DNA of 10,475 bases from DASVCZ01 sp036381335 (GCA_036381335.1 DASVCZ010000043.1:1-10475); one strand, 5' to 3'. Shown: positions 1 to 6,909, counted from the first letter of the stretch. The notes: generated by a model from the letters alone, not told the origin. Translations and numbers: made by a program.

Positions 1-333
1 ACAGGCGGCAAGCTAACAGAAACTACTGATCCGCTGATGGCAGTAATTGAAGCTGATGTGGTGTATACCGATACCTGGGTCAGCATGGGGGATGAAGCAG
101 AAAAGGCAGAGAGATTGAAAGTGTTTATGCCATATCAAGTAACTACAGAACTAATGTCATACGCTAAGCAAGATGCCATTTTTATGCACGATATGCCTGC
201 CTATCGGGGGAATGAAGTAACGGCAGTGGTTATTGACGGGCCGGCCTCCGTCATTTTTCAACAAGCGGAAAATAGATTGCACGCACAAAAAGCGTTATTA
301 GTTACTCTTTTGGGAATTCCATATGAAAAATAA
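1..333 (+). CDS. argF: Ornithine carbamoyltransferase, C-terminal part (5' end outside window)
   Basis: The frame is open from base 1, giving 110 codons before TAA at 331-333. This is the C-terminal, ornithine-binding half of a protein usually about 300-340 residues long. It transfers the carbamoyl group of carbamoyl phosphate to ornithine, making citrulline in cytoplasmic arginine synthesis. Visible hallmarks are DTWVSMG (fragment residues 23-29, the ornithine-binding SMG loop), FMPYQV, and the C-terminal QAENRLHAQKALL. The intact SMG loop argues for ornithine rather than acetyl- or succinylornithine as substrate. An oddity is that the usual HCLP active-site motif reads HDMP (fragment residues 71-74), replacing the cysteine with aspartate. 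The stop lies inside argH, so the two are likely translationally coupled. The ATG at 37 is internal and is not the start. Confidence 0.95.
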   Translation, partial: TGGKLTETTDPLMAVIEADVVYTDTWVSMGDEAEKAERLKVFMPYQVTTELMSYAKQDAIFMHDMPAYRGNEVTAVVIDGPASVIFQQAENRLHAQKALLVTLLGIPYEK

Positions 334-1819
334 ACTCTGGGGCCACTCGTTTCAAATGCTCCCGTCTAAAGCCATGATGAAATTCACCACCGGCCGGGAC
401 GTGCAAGGAGTAGAAGCTTGTGACATCAAACTTCTTCCATATGATATTTGGCTCAATCAAGCCCATGTTTTAATGCTAGTTAAGCAAAAAATTATTAAAA
501 AGAGGGATGCCAAATTTTTATTTCAGGCTCTGAATGAAATCGAAAGCGCAGTTGCAGTAGGAGAGTTGAAACTGGATCCGATGTTAGAAGATGTTCACAC
601 AAATATTGAAACTTGGGTTACCGCCAAGCATGGTGTGGAAATTGCCGGCAAGTTGCACACAGCTCGATCGCGAAATGACCAGGTGGCAACGGACACTAGA
701 CTCTATTTGCGAGACGTGGCACTAGGATATACCTCCGAGGTGATGGCTTTAATAAATATCCTTTTAGAGAACAGTCACAAGTATAGTCAGTTTTTATGTC
801 CCGGTTTTACTCATCATCAGCATGCCATGGTCACCACCTTTGGTCACATTTTACTTGCCTTTGCCACTATGCTACTTAGAGATGTGGAACGGTTTCAGCA
901 CTGGATGTTGCTCCACAATCAAAATCCTTTAGGTAGCGTTGCCTCCTACGGGACTCAATTAGCTATTGATCGGGAATATACCAGCCAACTTTTAGCATTT
1001 GACGGTCCCACCCTCAACTCTATCGATCCAATTATGAGCAGGTGGGAAGCAGAAGCAGATCTGACTTTTGCCTTTCAAATGGTCATGAATCATTTATCGT
1101 CGTTAGCTCAAACATTAATTATTTTTTCGATGCCAGAGTTTGGATTTATTACGTTGACCGATGAGTTCTCGACGGGTAGTTCCATCATGCCTCAAAAAAA
1201 GAACCCCGATCCTTTGGAAGTGATGAAGGGAAAAACGAGCGTGGTCACCGGTACTTTAACAAGTTTACTAGGCATAGGCAAAGCCAACTTTATTGGGTAC
1301 AACCGGGATACTCAGTGGACGAAGTATCAAGTGATGGATGTGGTGGATGAGTGCTGGCCGGCACCTAAAGTCATGCAGGGCGTTATTCAAACCATGACGG
1401 TTGACCAAAAGAAGATAGCAGAGCAGTGTCATCAGCATTTTATTGGCGCCACTAGTTTATTGGAATCATTTAGCCAGGAGTATCACGTTCCATTCAGGCT
1501 AGCTAAGATTGTTACTGAAAAAGCGATTGCCTATTCTGAAAATAAGCAGACGATAATGAGTGCAGCGTTTAACAAAGCCTTAAAAGAAGCCGGTTTAGGT
1601 TTTTTGGTATCTCAGAAGAAAATAGAACAGTGGCAAAATCCTCTTTTAATTATGAAGAAGACGAAAGTGGAGGGAGGCCCGGGGCTAGAAAGTCAGCAGC
1701 AGGCGCGAAAGAAAATGTCTCAAAAGATGGCTACAATATCAAATTGGTTAGAAGCACAAAAAGTCAAAAAATACCAAGCACTACTAATGGTAAAATCAGA
1801 AGGAGCAAAGTTACTTTAA
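323..1819 (+). CDS. argH: Argininosuccinate lyase
   Basis: The 498-residue protein splits argininosuccinate into arginine and fumarate, the last step of arginine synthesis. It belongs to the fumarase/aspartase superfamily, whose members act as cytoplasmic tetramers. Visible motifs are HTARSRNDQVATD (residues 112-124), GFTHHQHAMVTTFGH (161-175, the catalytic THxQ block), IDREYT (215-220), the superfamily signature GSSIMPQKKNP (285-295) and GYNRDTQWTKY (325-335). All catalytic blocks are present, so it should be active. It is somewhat longer than the roughly 460 residues usual for the family, with a lysine-rich tail after about residue 460. The usual THLQxAQPxT is changed to THHQHAMVTT. The ATG overlaps the end of argF by 11 bases; the upstream TGGGAA is a poor ribosome-binding site, which fits coupled translation. 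An overlapping frame near 1630-1836 is not a gene. Confidence 0.95.
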   Translation: MKNKLWGHSFQMLPSKAMMKFTTGRDVQGVEACDIKLLPYDIWLNQAHVLMLVKQKIIKKRDAKFLFQALNEIESAVAVGELKLDPMLEDVHTNIETWVTAKHGVEIAGKLHTARSRNDQVATDTRLYLRDVALGYTSEVMALINILLENSHKYSQFLCPGFTHHQHAMVTTFGHILLAFATMLLRDVERFQHWMLLHNQNPLGSVASYGTQLAIDREYTSQLLAFDGPTLNSIDPIMSRWEAEADLTFAFQMVMNHLSSLAQTLIIFSMPEFGFITLTDEFSTGSSIMPQKKNPDPLEVMKGKTSVVTGTLTSLLGIGKANFIGYNRDTQWTKYQVMDVVDECWPAPKVMQGVIQTMTVDQKKIAEQCHQHFIGATSLLESFSQEYHVPFRLAKIVTEKAIAYSENKQTIMSAAFNKALKEAGLGFLVSQKKIEQWQNPLLIMKKTKVEGGPGLESQQQARKKMSQKMATISNWLEAQKVKKYQALLMVKSEGAKLL

Positions 1820-1823
1820 AAAT

Positions 1824-1828
1824 AAGGA
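1824..1828 (+). promoter_or_regulatory. Ribosome-binding site of argS
   Basis: AAGGA is 4 bases before the argS ATG. It shows that this organism uses Shine-Dalgarno pairing for operon-internal genes, in contrast to the leaderless-type genes further on. Confidence 0.6.
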
Positions 1829-1832
1829 AATT

Positions 1833-3659
1833 ATGAATGTTCAAGATGAAATAAAGCATCTTATTACAAAAGCAGTTCTGACTTTGAATTTAGCTATATC
1901 TGAAGAGATTCATTTAGAACACCCGGCTAACGCCGATCACGGTGACTATTCGACTAATGTGGCTATGAAGTTGTTTCGAGAGCAAGAAAAGTATAAAAAC
2001 CTTGGAGAGTTGGCGCAAGCAATTGCCGATGCCATTAACTCCGCTCTTGAATCATCTTCTGCCGTTAACAAAGTCGAAGTCGCTGGTCCTGGGTTTATCA
2101 ACTTTTACCTCAGTGACACATGGCTAATAGAAGACATGAACTCTAAGACTAATGGAGAAATGAGTATCCAAAAAGTGCAAGGCAAAAAAGCTGTCATCGA
2201 ATACATGCAGCCTAATACCAATAAACCGTTGCACGTTGGCCATTTAAGAAATGCGATTTTGGGGTGGAGCTTAATTCAATTATTGGAAGCTCAGGGTTGG
2301 CAAGTACACAAAGCCACTATCAACAACGATCGGGGGCTTCACATCATCAAGTCCATGTGGGGATATTTGACTCAAGGAAGACGTCAATCAGGTGAAACTA
2401 AGGCTTGGAGATCTTTAATTGAGGAGTGGGTTCAAAACTCTGATCAGTGGGTGAAGCCTTCCGACATGGAAGATGAGCGTTTGAACAAACCAGACCACTT
2501 TGCGGGACATTGGTATGTGCAAGCTGATAAAGAAGCAGAAAACGAAAAGGTGATTCAAGAATGGAAAGAAATGTTGATAGCGTGGGAAAGTAAAACGGAT
2601 GAATATCATCAGTCAGTGCGAAAGTTGTGGCAACAACTCAACCACTGGTTTTATGAAGGTTACCAGGAATCAGCAGAGTTGATTGGTTTTACATTTGACC
2701 CTGAATATGTCAAATATGAGTCTGATATTTATGAAGCAGGTCGACACATTATTTTAGACGCTGAAAAAAAAGGCGTATTTATTCGGTTAGATTCGGGTGC
2801 AGTTCAAGCCAAATTGGCTGAGTACAACTTGCCCGATAAAATACTACTCCGGTCGGATGGGACAGGTATTTACATGACCTTCGATATTGAGTTAACCCGT
2901 CAAAGATCTCAACTTGATGCCGATCTATTAGTGTGGGTGGTAGGTAACGATCAAGCGCTTTATTTCCAACAATTATTTGCCATTGGCGAGATGTTGGGGT
3001 ACGGCAAACGTGAAGACTTTAAACACTTTGCCTATGGTATGGTGCGGTTACCTGAAGGAAAGATGAGTTCACGAAAAGGGAGAGTTGTCTTTGCCGATGA
3101 TATTTTAGAAATGGCGATGACTAAAGCCAAACAAATAATGGCAGAGACGGGCTCTCAAGAACGCTTAACAGAATCAGAGTATGAAGAGGTAGCAAAAGAA
3201 GTCGGAGTAGGGGCGGTTAAATGGACGATGTTAGGACAAGATCCGTTGTCAGAATTAACATTTGACGTTGATACCAGCGTCAGCTTTAAAGGATATGCAG
3301 CTCCCTTTGTCCAATACACCCACGCCCGTTGCCGATCGATTCTAAGTAAGGTCGGTAAGGAAGTGGGAGAGTCGACTACGGTTCAAGCATTAGCGCCAGA
3401 TGAAAAAACGGTATTGCGCCTGATGTACCAATTCCCAGAAGTGGTTCAAAAAGCTGCCGAGGAATTTGCACCGCATCACGTAGCAGTTTACTTATTTGAA
3501 TTAGCTCAAGCCTACAATGCCTTTTACACTAACTGTCCGGTGCTCAGTGCCGATAATGAAGCCACTAAGGCATTCCGGCTGCAACTAACAGCCGCCACGG
3601 CCAACGTCTTAAAAGAGGGATTGCGCTTACTAGGCATCCAAGCGCCGGAGAAAATGTGA
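1833..3659 (+). CDS. argS: Arginyl-tRNA synthetase (class I)
   Basis: The 608-residue protein charges tRNA-Arg with arginine, using ATP, in the cytoplasm. The order is an N-terminal ArgRS domain (HGDYSTNVAM, residues 36-45), a Rossmann catalytic core opening with KPLHVGHLRN (131-140, HIGH motif in the form HVGH), KMSSRKG (410-416, KMSKS loop), and a C-terminal DALR anticodon-binding domain. That domain includes YTHARCRSIL and a final NCPVL...GIQAPEKM block. The region of roughly residues 180-260, with a KPDHFAGHWYV segment and a charged helix, is longer than in E. coli ArgS and resembles the form I associate with CPR genomes. The end matches the family end, confirming TGA as stop. AAGGA at 1824-1828 lies 4 bases before the ATG. 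The 13-base gap after argH suggests one transcript, linking synthesis of arginine to its use. Confidence 0.98.
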   Translation: MNVQDEIKHLITKAVLTLNLAISEEIHLEHPANADHGDYSTNVAMKLFREQEKYKNLGELAQAIADAINSALESSSAVNKVEVAGPGFINFYLSDTWLIEDMNSKTNGEMSIQKVQGKKAVIEYMQPNTNKPLHVGHLRNAILGWSLIQLLEAQGWQVHKATINNDRGLHIIKSMWGYLTQGRRQSGETKAWRSLIEEWVQNSDQWVKPSDMEDERLNKPDHFAGHWYVQADKEAENEKVIQEWKEMLIAWESKTDEYHQSVRKLWQQLNHWFYEGYQESAELIGFTFDPEYVKYESDIYEAGRHIILDAEKKGVFIRLDSGAVQAKLAEYNLPDKILLRSDGTGIYMTFDIELTRQRSQLDADLLVWVVGNDQALYFQQLFAIGEMLGYGKREDFKHFAYGMVRLPEGKMSSRKGRVVFADDILEMAMTKAKQIMAETGSQERLTESEYEEVAKEVGVGAVKWTMLGQDPLSELTFDVDTSVSFKGYAAPFVQYTHARCRSILSKVGKEVGESTTVQALAPDEKTVLRLMYQFPEVVQKAAEEFAPHHVAVYLFELAQAYNAFYTNCPVLSADNEATKAFRLQLTAATANVLKEGLRLLGIQAPEKM

Positions 3660-3684
3660 GAAATTTTTAATTTCTAATTTTTAA
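3660..3684. terminator. Possible weak AT-rich terminator between convergent argS and lipoprotein gene
   Basis: The 29-base gap between the two convergent stops contains GAAAT (3660-3664), a 5-base loop and ATTTC (3670-3674), followed by a T-rich run. The nonamer AATTTTTAA also occurs twice, at 3662-3670 and 3676-3684. The stem is only 5 bp and nearly all A/T, so it would be a weak intrinsic terminator at best. The composition and convergent position are the main reasons to list it. Confidence 0.3.
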
Positions 3685-3688
3685 ACTA

Positions 3689-4327
3689 CTATTCGGAGTA
3701 CTGCTTCATCATCTCTTCGTAGGCTTGCTGTTGCTCAGCTGTCATCTCACCACCTTCAGGCGCCATCTTGGCCGCCGCTTCCATCATGGCACTCATGTCT
3801 TGAAATTGAATGTGGGAAGGAGGCACAAATTGGCTGTCGAGAACGTCGGTGGGGTCACAATCAATCGTATACCCACTGTCTTCGTATTCCTTAATCGACT
3901 CTTCATCACTGAAATCAGGAGTATCACCCAGGTACTCCTCATACTCAGCCTCCTGAGCTTTCATTTCTTCTTCGGTAGGCATCTTCATCTTCACACCTTG
4001 GGCGGGTTCATCAGTCCAAGTGTAGACGAACTCACCGTCGTTGATCATGTGGCTGGTTTGAGTCTGACCATCAATGGTGGCAGTGTTGCTCATCCGCATT
4101 TTCTCACCTTTAATGTAATACTCACCGGTATCACCGGTTTGGGAGTTGGTGACTGAACACTTTAATGACTGACCAGACTCCATAGCTGCCATCATTTCTT
4201 TAGCTTCTGATTCTTGTTGGCGGGCGGCTTGTTCCTCGGGAGATTTGCTCAATCCAGGAATGCAAGCACTCAAGGCAAAGCTAGAAACGATGAGTGAAGT
4301 AACGAGGAGAGTATTTTTGGCGGTCAT
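3689..4327 (-). CDS. Secreted lipoprotein of unknown function
   Basis: The 212-residue protein starts with a lysine-bearing N-terminus, a hydrophobic stretch (residues 7-19) and the lipobox LSAC with Cys22. It should be exported by Sec, lipidated and anchored on the outer face of the membrane. The mature part has a polar Q/E/A-rich linker, then a region (about 54-115) with alternating short strands (LKCSVTN, GEYYIKGEKMRMS, HMINDGEFVYTW) that suggests a LolA-like or similar beta-sheet fold. A glutamate-rich stretch (118-150), a segment around FVPPSHIQFQDM (167-178) and a helical Met/Gln/Glu-rich end follow. Cys57 and Cys157 could form a disulfide. I recall similar FVPPS-type lipoproteins in other CPR genomes, but no function is known to me. 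GAAAGGA (4331-4337) serves as ribosome-binding site. It is convergent with argS and divergent from the helicase. Confidence 0.85.
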   Translation of the reverse strand: MTAKNTLLVTSLIVSSFALSACIPGLSKSPEEQAARQQESEAKEMMAAMESGQSLKCSVTNSQTGDTGEYYIKGEKMRMSNTATIDGQTQTSHMINDGEFVYTWTDEPAQGVKMKMPTEEEMKAQEAEYEEYLGDTPDFSDEESIKEYEDSGYTIDCDPTDVLDSQFVPPSHIQFQDMSAMMEAAAKMAPEGGEMTAEQQQAYEEMMKQYSE

Positions 4328-4343
4328 AGTTCCTTTCAGTAAG

Positions 4344-4374
4344 TTGTATCAGTATAGCAAAAGGTGAGTATAAT
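4344..4374 (+). promoter_or_regulatory. Promoter of helicase gene, leaderless type
   Basis: A perfect TATAAT (4369-4374) ends 8 bases before the ATG at 4383, so transcription should begin 0-2 bases before the start codon. TTGTAT (4344-4349) could be the -35, although the spacer would be 19 bases. No Shine-Dalgarno sequence is present. Confidence 0.6.
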
Positions 4375-4379
4375 GTCTC
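4351..4379 (-). promoter_or_regulatory. Promoter of lipoprotein gene
   Basis: Read on the minus strand, TATACT (4351-4356) is preceded by TGC (4357-4359), an extended -10 element. A weak -35, GAGACA, lies at 4374-4379 with a 17-base spacer. The predicted start near 4344 leaves a leader of about 17 bases that holds the ribosome-binding site. The -35 overlaps the -10 of the divergent helicase promoter. Confidence 0.6.
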
Positions 4380-4382
4380 TTC

Positions 4383-5720
4383 ATGAATTCTCCTAAAATT
4401 GATCTCAATCCCCAGTTTCAGCAGGCGATAACAGTGCTGGAGCAATCAAGTAATCACGCGTTTATCACGGGCCGGGCGGGGACGGGTAAATCAACCTTGC
4501 TGGATTTTTTTCGTACACGAACGGACAAAAATACGGCGGTCTTGGCACCCACAGGGGTGGCAGCTTTGAATGTGGAAGGGGAGACGATTCATTCTTTCTT
4601 TCGGTTTAAGCCAGGTTTGACAGTCGATGAAGCCAAGCAAGAAGCCCAACGAGTCAAGCAGCGGCGAGAATTGTACCGAGCGCTAGAACTCCTAATCATT
4701 GATGAAATTTCCATGGTCCGGGCGGACTTGTTGGATTGCATGAACGTCTTTTTGCAAGCCGTGCGCCATAGTCACTTGCCTTTTGGCGGCGTGCGGTTAA
4801 TTTGTTTTGGAGATTTGCACCAGTTGCCGCCGGTGATGAGGCGGGAAGAGCAAGCCACCTTATCACAGGTCTATGACTCGCCTTATTTTTTTGGATCACA
4901 TGCCTTTGCCGAACTGAATAATCAGTTGTTTAATCAATTGGATTTTATTGAATTAGAAACAGTCTATCGCCAAAAAGACGCTCACTTTATTGAGTTGCTC
5001 AACGCTATTCGCGATAAACAATTGACGGATGAAATTCTGGCCCGTTTAAATGAACGAGTGATTGTTGATAATGTACTGGAATCGCTGGCAGATACGACGA
5101 TTGTGTTAACGGCCACCAACGCGCAAGCCGACGCTATCAACAGCTATAAGCTCAACCAATTAAGTGGCGAGTCTAGTCTCTTTGAAGGGGACGCCAACGG
5201 GGCTTTTGAGCGGTCAAGTTATCCCACCGACGAAGAGGTACTGATTAAAAGTGGTGCCCGGGTGATGATGGTTAATAACGATCGTAACAAGCAGTGGGTC
5301 AATGGTTCAGTCGGTACGGTGATGGAAGTTATTCGGCATGAAACCAAGGCGCAGATGAAGGGTTTAATGGTCATGTTGGACGATGGTGGATTGGTCGACG
5401 TTTGGCCTCACACCTGGGAGATGAGTCGCTCCTACTTTGACCCGGCTACCCAGGCTATTCAACGCGAAGTTGTAGGCAGTTATACGCAAATTCCAGTGCG
5501 CTTAGCCTGGGCGGTGACGATTCATAAGAGCCAAGGCAAGACGTTTGATAAAGTAGTAGTTGATCTGGGGCGAGGGGCCTTTGCAGCTGGTCAGACCTAC
5601 GTGGCGCTGAGTCGCTGCCGGACGTTGGAAGGTCTCCAACTAGCACAACCTTTGCGTGCGCGAGACGTCCAACTCGACTCCACCATCGTCACTTTTTTAC
5701 AAGCACTGCGAAAGGTGTAG
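4383..5720 (+). CDS. Pif1/RecD2-like superfamily 1 DNA helicase
   Basis: The 445-residue ATP-driven helicase has the full set of SF1B motifs: Walker A GRAGTGKS (residues 30-37), TGVAALNV (57-64), Walker B LIIDEIS (104-110), GDLHQLPP (143-150), TVYRQ (193-197), AVTIHKSQGKTFD (377-389) and YVALSRCR (406-413). The VTIHKSQG and ALSR blocks are typical of Pif1/RecD2/Dda enzymes, which move 5' to 3' on single-stranded DNA in replication restart, repair or unwinding of structured DNA. The protein is essentially just the helicase core, with no extra C-terminal domain. The ATG at 4383 directly precedes the expected N-terminal helix and is placed by a perfect -10 box 8 bases upstream. It stands alone between a divergent lipoprotein gene and the small PspC gene, so its specific job cannot be read from neighbours. 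An exact Pif1 versus RecD2 assignment is uncertain. Confidence 0.93.
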   Translation: MNSPKIDLNPQFQQAITVLEQSSNHAFITGRAGTGKSTLLDFFRTRTDKNTAVLAPTGVAALNVEGETIHSFFRFKPGLTVDEAKQEAQRVKQRRELYRALELLIIDEISMVRADLLDCMNVFLQAVRHSHLPFGGVRLICFGDLHQLPPVMRREEQATLSQVYDSPYFFGSHAFAELNNQLFNQLDFIELETVYRQKDAHFIELLNAIRDKQLTDEILARLNERVIVDNVLESLADTTIVLTATNAQADAINSYKLNQLSGESSLFEGDANGAFERSSYPTDEEVLIKSGARVMMVNNDRNKQWVNGSVGTVMEVIRHETKAQMKGLMVMLDDGGLVDVWPHTWEMSRSYFDPATQAIQREVVGSYTQIPVRLAWAVTIHKSQGKTFDKVVVDLGRGAFAAGQTYVALSRCRTLEGLQLAQPLRARDVQLDSTIVTFLQALRKV

Positions 5721-5723
5721 AAT
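5696..5723 (+). promoter_or_regulatory. Promoter of PspC-domain gene, inside the helicase 3' end
   Basis: TTTACA (5696-5701), a 16-base spacer and TAGAAT (5718-5723) form the best two-box promoter in the window. The TAG of the -10 box is also the helicase stop codon. The box ends 7 bases before the ATG at 5731 and no ribosome-binding site lies between, so the transcript should be leaderless. Confidence 0.6.
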
Positions 5724-5730
5724 AAAAGAT

Positions 5731-5916
5731 ATGAAAAAACTTCGTCGTCCCAAAAAAGGCAGAATGGTGGCTGGGGTAGCGCTGGCGTTTGCCAACTACT
5801 TTAGTCTTGATGTGGTGCTGGTTCGTTTAATCTGGGTGTTTCTCTTTATTCCCGGTGGGTTGCCAGGGTTAATTCCGTATCTGATCTGCTGGATTGTGAT
5901 TCCGGAGGAGGAGTAA
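5731..5916 (+). CDS. Small PspC-domain membrane protein
   Basis: The 61-residue protein has the compact PspC layout: a basic start (KKLRRPKKGRMVAGV, residues 2-16), a helix (AFANYFSLDVVLVRLIWVF), a GGLPG turn and a second hydrophobic stretch ending in WIVIPEEE. The pattern GVxxxxAxYF-DxxLVRLxWV and the final IP-acidic tail are typical of the domain. PspC proteins sit in the cytoplasmic membrane and in some bacteria sense envelope stress with PspA/PspB. Here there is only the domain itself and no psp partners are in view, so the role is not shown. The start is ATG 5731 rather than an upstream frame extension, because the domain begins there and a -10 box lies 7 bases before it. The gene converges on the 81-residue gene with a 5-base gap. 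Confidence 0.88.
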   Translation: MKKLRRPKKGRMVAGVALAFANYFSLDVVLVRLIWVFLFIPGGLPGLIPYLICWIVIPEEE

Positions 5917-5921
5917 AGTTT

Positions 5922-6167
5922 CTAATAGGTGGGAGTGGCAGTTCCTTGATGAGGGCTGGGTGCTTGCTGAGGCATAACATCGTTTTCCATCGGGGTTGGT
6001 TCGGTTGTGGTAGGAGAGATATTTACAGGGTGGGGCTTAGGATTCTCCGAGGCTGTTTCTCCCACGATGCCCAAGAACGCGATTAGAAGCATAGATCCTA
6101 GTGTGACAATGACACCTTCTTTTATCTTGGCAAGTCTTCTTGAGGTGAATCTTGGTTCTTCTTCCAT
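5922..6167 (-). CDS. Small single-span membrane protein with Pro/Thr-rich tail, function unknown
   Basis: The 81-residue protein has a short charged head (MEEEPRFTSRRLAKIKEG), one hydrophobic span (about residues 19-36, VIVTLGSMLLIAFLGIVG) and a tail of about 45 residues rich in Pro, Thr, Gln and Ser. Arginines and lysines before the span predict the head inside the cell and the tail outside. It is not a family I recognise, and the low-complexity tail suggests a surface or cell-wall-facing linker. The frame continues upstream to an ATG at 6284, inside the membrane-protein gene. I prefer the ATG at 6167 because TGA-TATACT (6175-6183 on this strand) ends 7 bases before it and this start avoids an 83-base overlap. 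The tail has no cysteine or catalytic signature. Whether it is translated is the main doubt. Confidence 0.6.
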   Translation of the reverse strand: MEEEPRFTSRRLAKIKEGVIVTLGSMLLIAFLGIVGETASENPKPHPVNISPTTTEPTPMENDVMPQQAPSPHQGTATPTY

Positions 6168-6174
6168 TGATTGG

Positions 6175-6183
6175 AGTATATCA
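6175..6183 (-). promoter_or_regulatory. Extended -10 promoter of the 81-residue gene, leaderless type
   Basis: On the minus strand TGA precedes TATACT (hexamer 6175-6180), and the hexamer ends 7 bases before the ATG at 6167. It sits in the 34-base gap after the upstream membrane-protein gene. No ribosome-binding site is visible. Confidence 0.55.
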
Positions 6184-6201
6184 CACTGTACCATTCCGGA
6201 C

Positions 6202-6909
6202 TCACAAGGTGTCTGTGGTTGGTCTAAGACTTTGGATAGTAGTTCGGGGCCTGGTATTCTCATCGGGGTGAAGTATACCACCATTTCTTCTTCGCCTGAT
6301 CAACACCACCAGCGCCAACAACGACGGCGCGTACATCAATAATCCCCACGAGAGAAGATTTACTTCCTCCTGAGCTATTCCTTGTAAGCCCAAATACTGG
6401 CCCACGTTATGCAGTTCCCATGGTTGGTGACCTAAAAAATGAAGGAAGTACTCGTGGATGAGTTTAGGCAGCAATATACTAATTAAAATCAGAAAGGCAA
6501 TTCTTTTCGAAGTCAGTAATAGTGGTTGTTTGGTAAAGTGGAGAAAGGCGTGGTAGAAAAAGAAAAAGTTTTCAAAAAGATTGGGGAAGAAAAACAGTGC
6601 TGGGCGCCAATCAAAGGTAAAGAAGAGACCCAGGCCGACTAAGCGATAAATGAAGAGCGATTGGACAATTTTGCGAGCGGTGTGGTCTCGCCATTTGAAG
6701 GTGACGAAGAAGGCGATCAAGCCGTAATAGAGATCGAGGGATTTATCCCAGATTTGATATAAGTGGTAATCAGTTGAATGTTCAAAGGGAAAGAGTTTCC
6801 AGTCCAAGCTATCAAGAAAAGCGGAGAGGAGGATACCGACGAGCGGCCAGCGAAGGATGAGCAAGGGGATGAGGAGGCGGAGGAGGGTTAACAGGTAAAT
6901 AGGGTCCAT
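6202..6909 (-). CDS. Multi-pass membrane protein, possibly a degenerate CDP-alcohol phosphatidyltransferase relative
   Basis: The 235-residue protein is strongly hydrophobic, with about six membrane segments (roughly residues 4-33, 58-70, 81-98, 104-124, 136-152, 186-204). It ends in a basic stretch (RRRR) and a polar tail, presumably cytoplasmic. The opening LTLLRLLIPLLILR resembles PgsA-type enzymes. D33xxD36 followed, 19 residues after D36, by D55xxxD59 (WDKSLD) recalls the DxxDG...AR...GxxxDxxxD metal site of CDP-alcohol phosphatidyltransferases. The conserved Gly and Ala-Arg are missing, so activity is doubtful. I think similar RWPL...D-x2-D membrane proteins occur in other bacteria without a known function. 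The start at 6909 (MDPIYLL) is preferred: an ATG at 6924 sits directly against a -10-like TAAAAT (6925-6930). The gene is transcribed away from the double-GNAT gene. Confidence 0.78.
   Translation of the reverse strand: MDPIYLLTLLRLLIPLLILRWPLVGILLSAFLDSLDWKLFPFEHSTDYHLYQIWDKSLDLYYGLIAFFVTFKWRDHTARKIVQSLFIYRLVGLGLFFTFDWRPALFFFPNLFENFFFFYHAFLHFTKQPLLLTSKRIAFLILISILLPKLIHEYFLHFLGHQPWELHNVGQYLGLQGIAQEEVNLLSWGLLMYAPSLLALVVLIRRRRNGGILHPDENTRPRTTIQSLRPTTDTL

Noticed and set aside
1630..1836. 68-codon plus-strand frame overlapping the end of argH
   Set aside because: It is a shadow in another frame of the lysine-rich argH tail, with no ribosome-binding site and no recognisable product.
3725..4156. 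143-codon plus-strand frame opposite the lipoprotein gene
   Set aside because: The minus-strand lipoprotein has a lipobox, ribosome-binding site and promoter; this frame is its antisense shadow, rich in His and Arg as expected from such reading.
3689..5916. Lipoprotein, helicase and PspC genes as a new defence system
   Set aside because: They are on different strands with separate promoters, and each is a common stand-alone gene; nothing links them functionally.
6007..6342. 111-codon plus-strand frame across 6007-6342
   Set aside because: It spans two minus-strand genes, lacks a start signal and has a random-looking composition.
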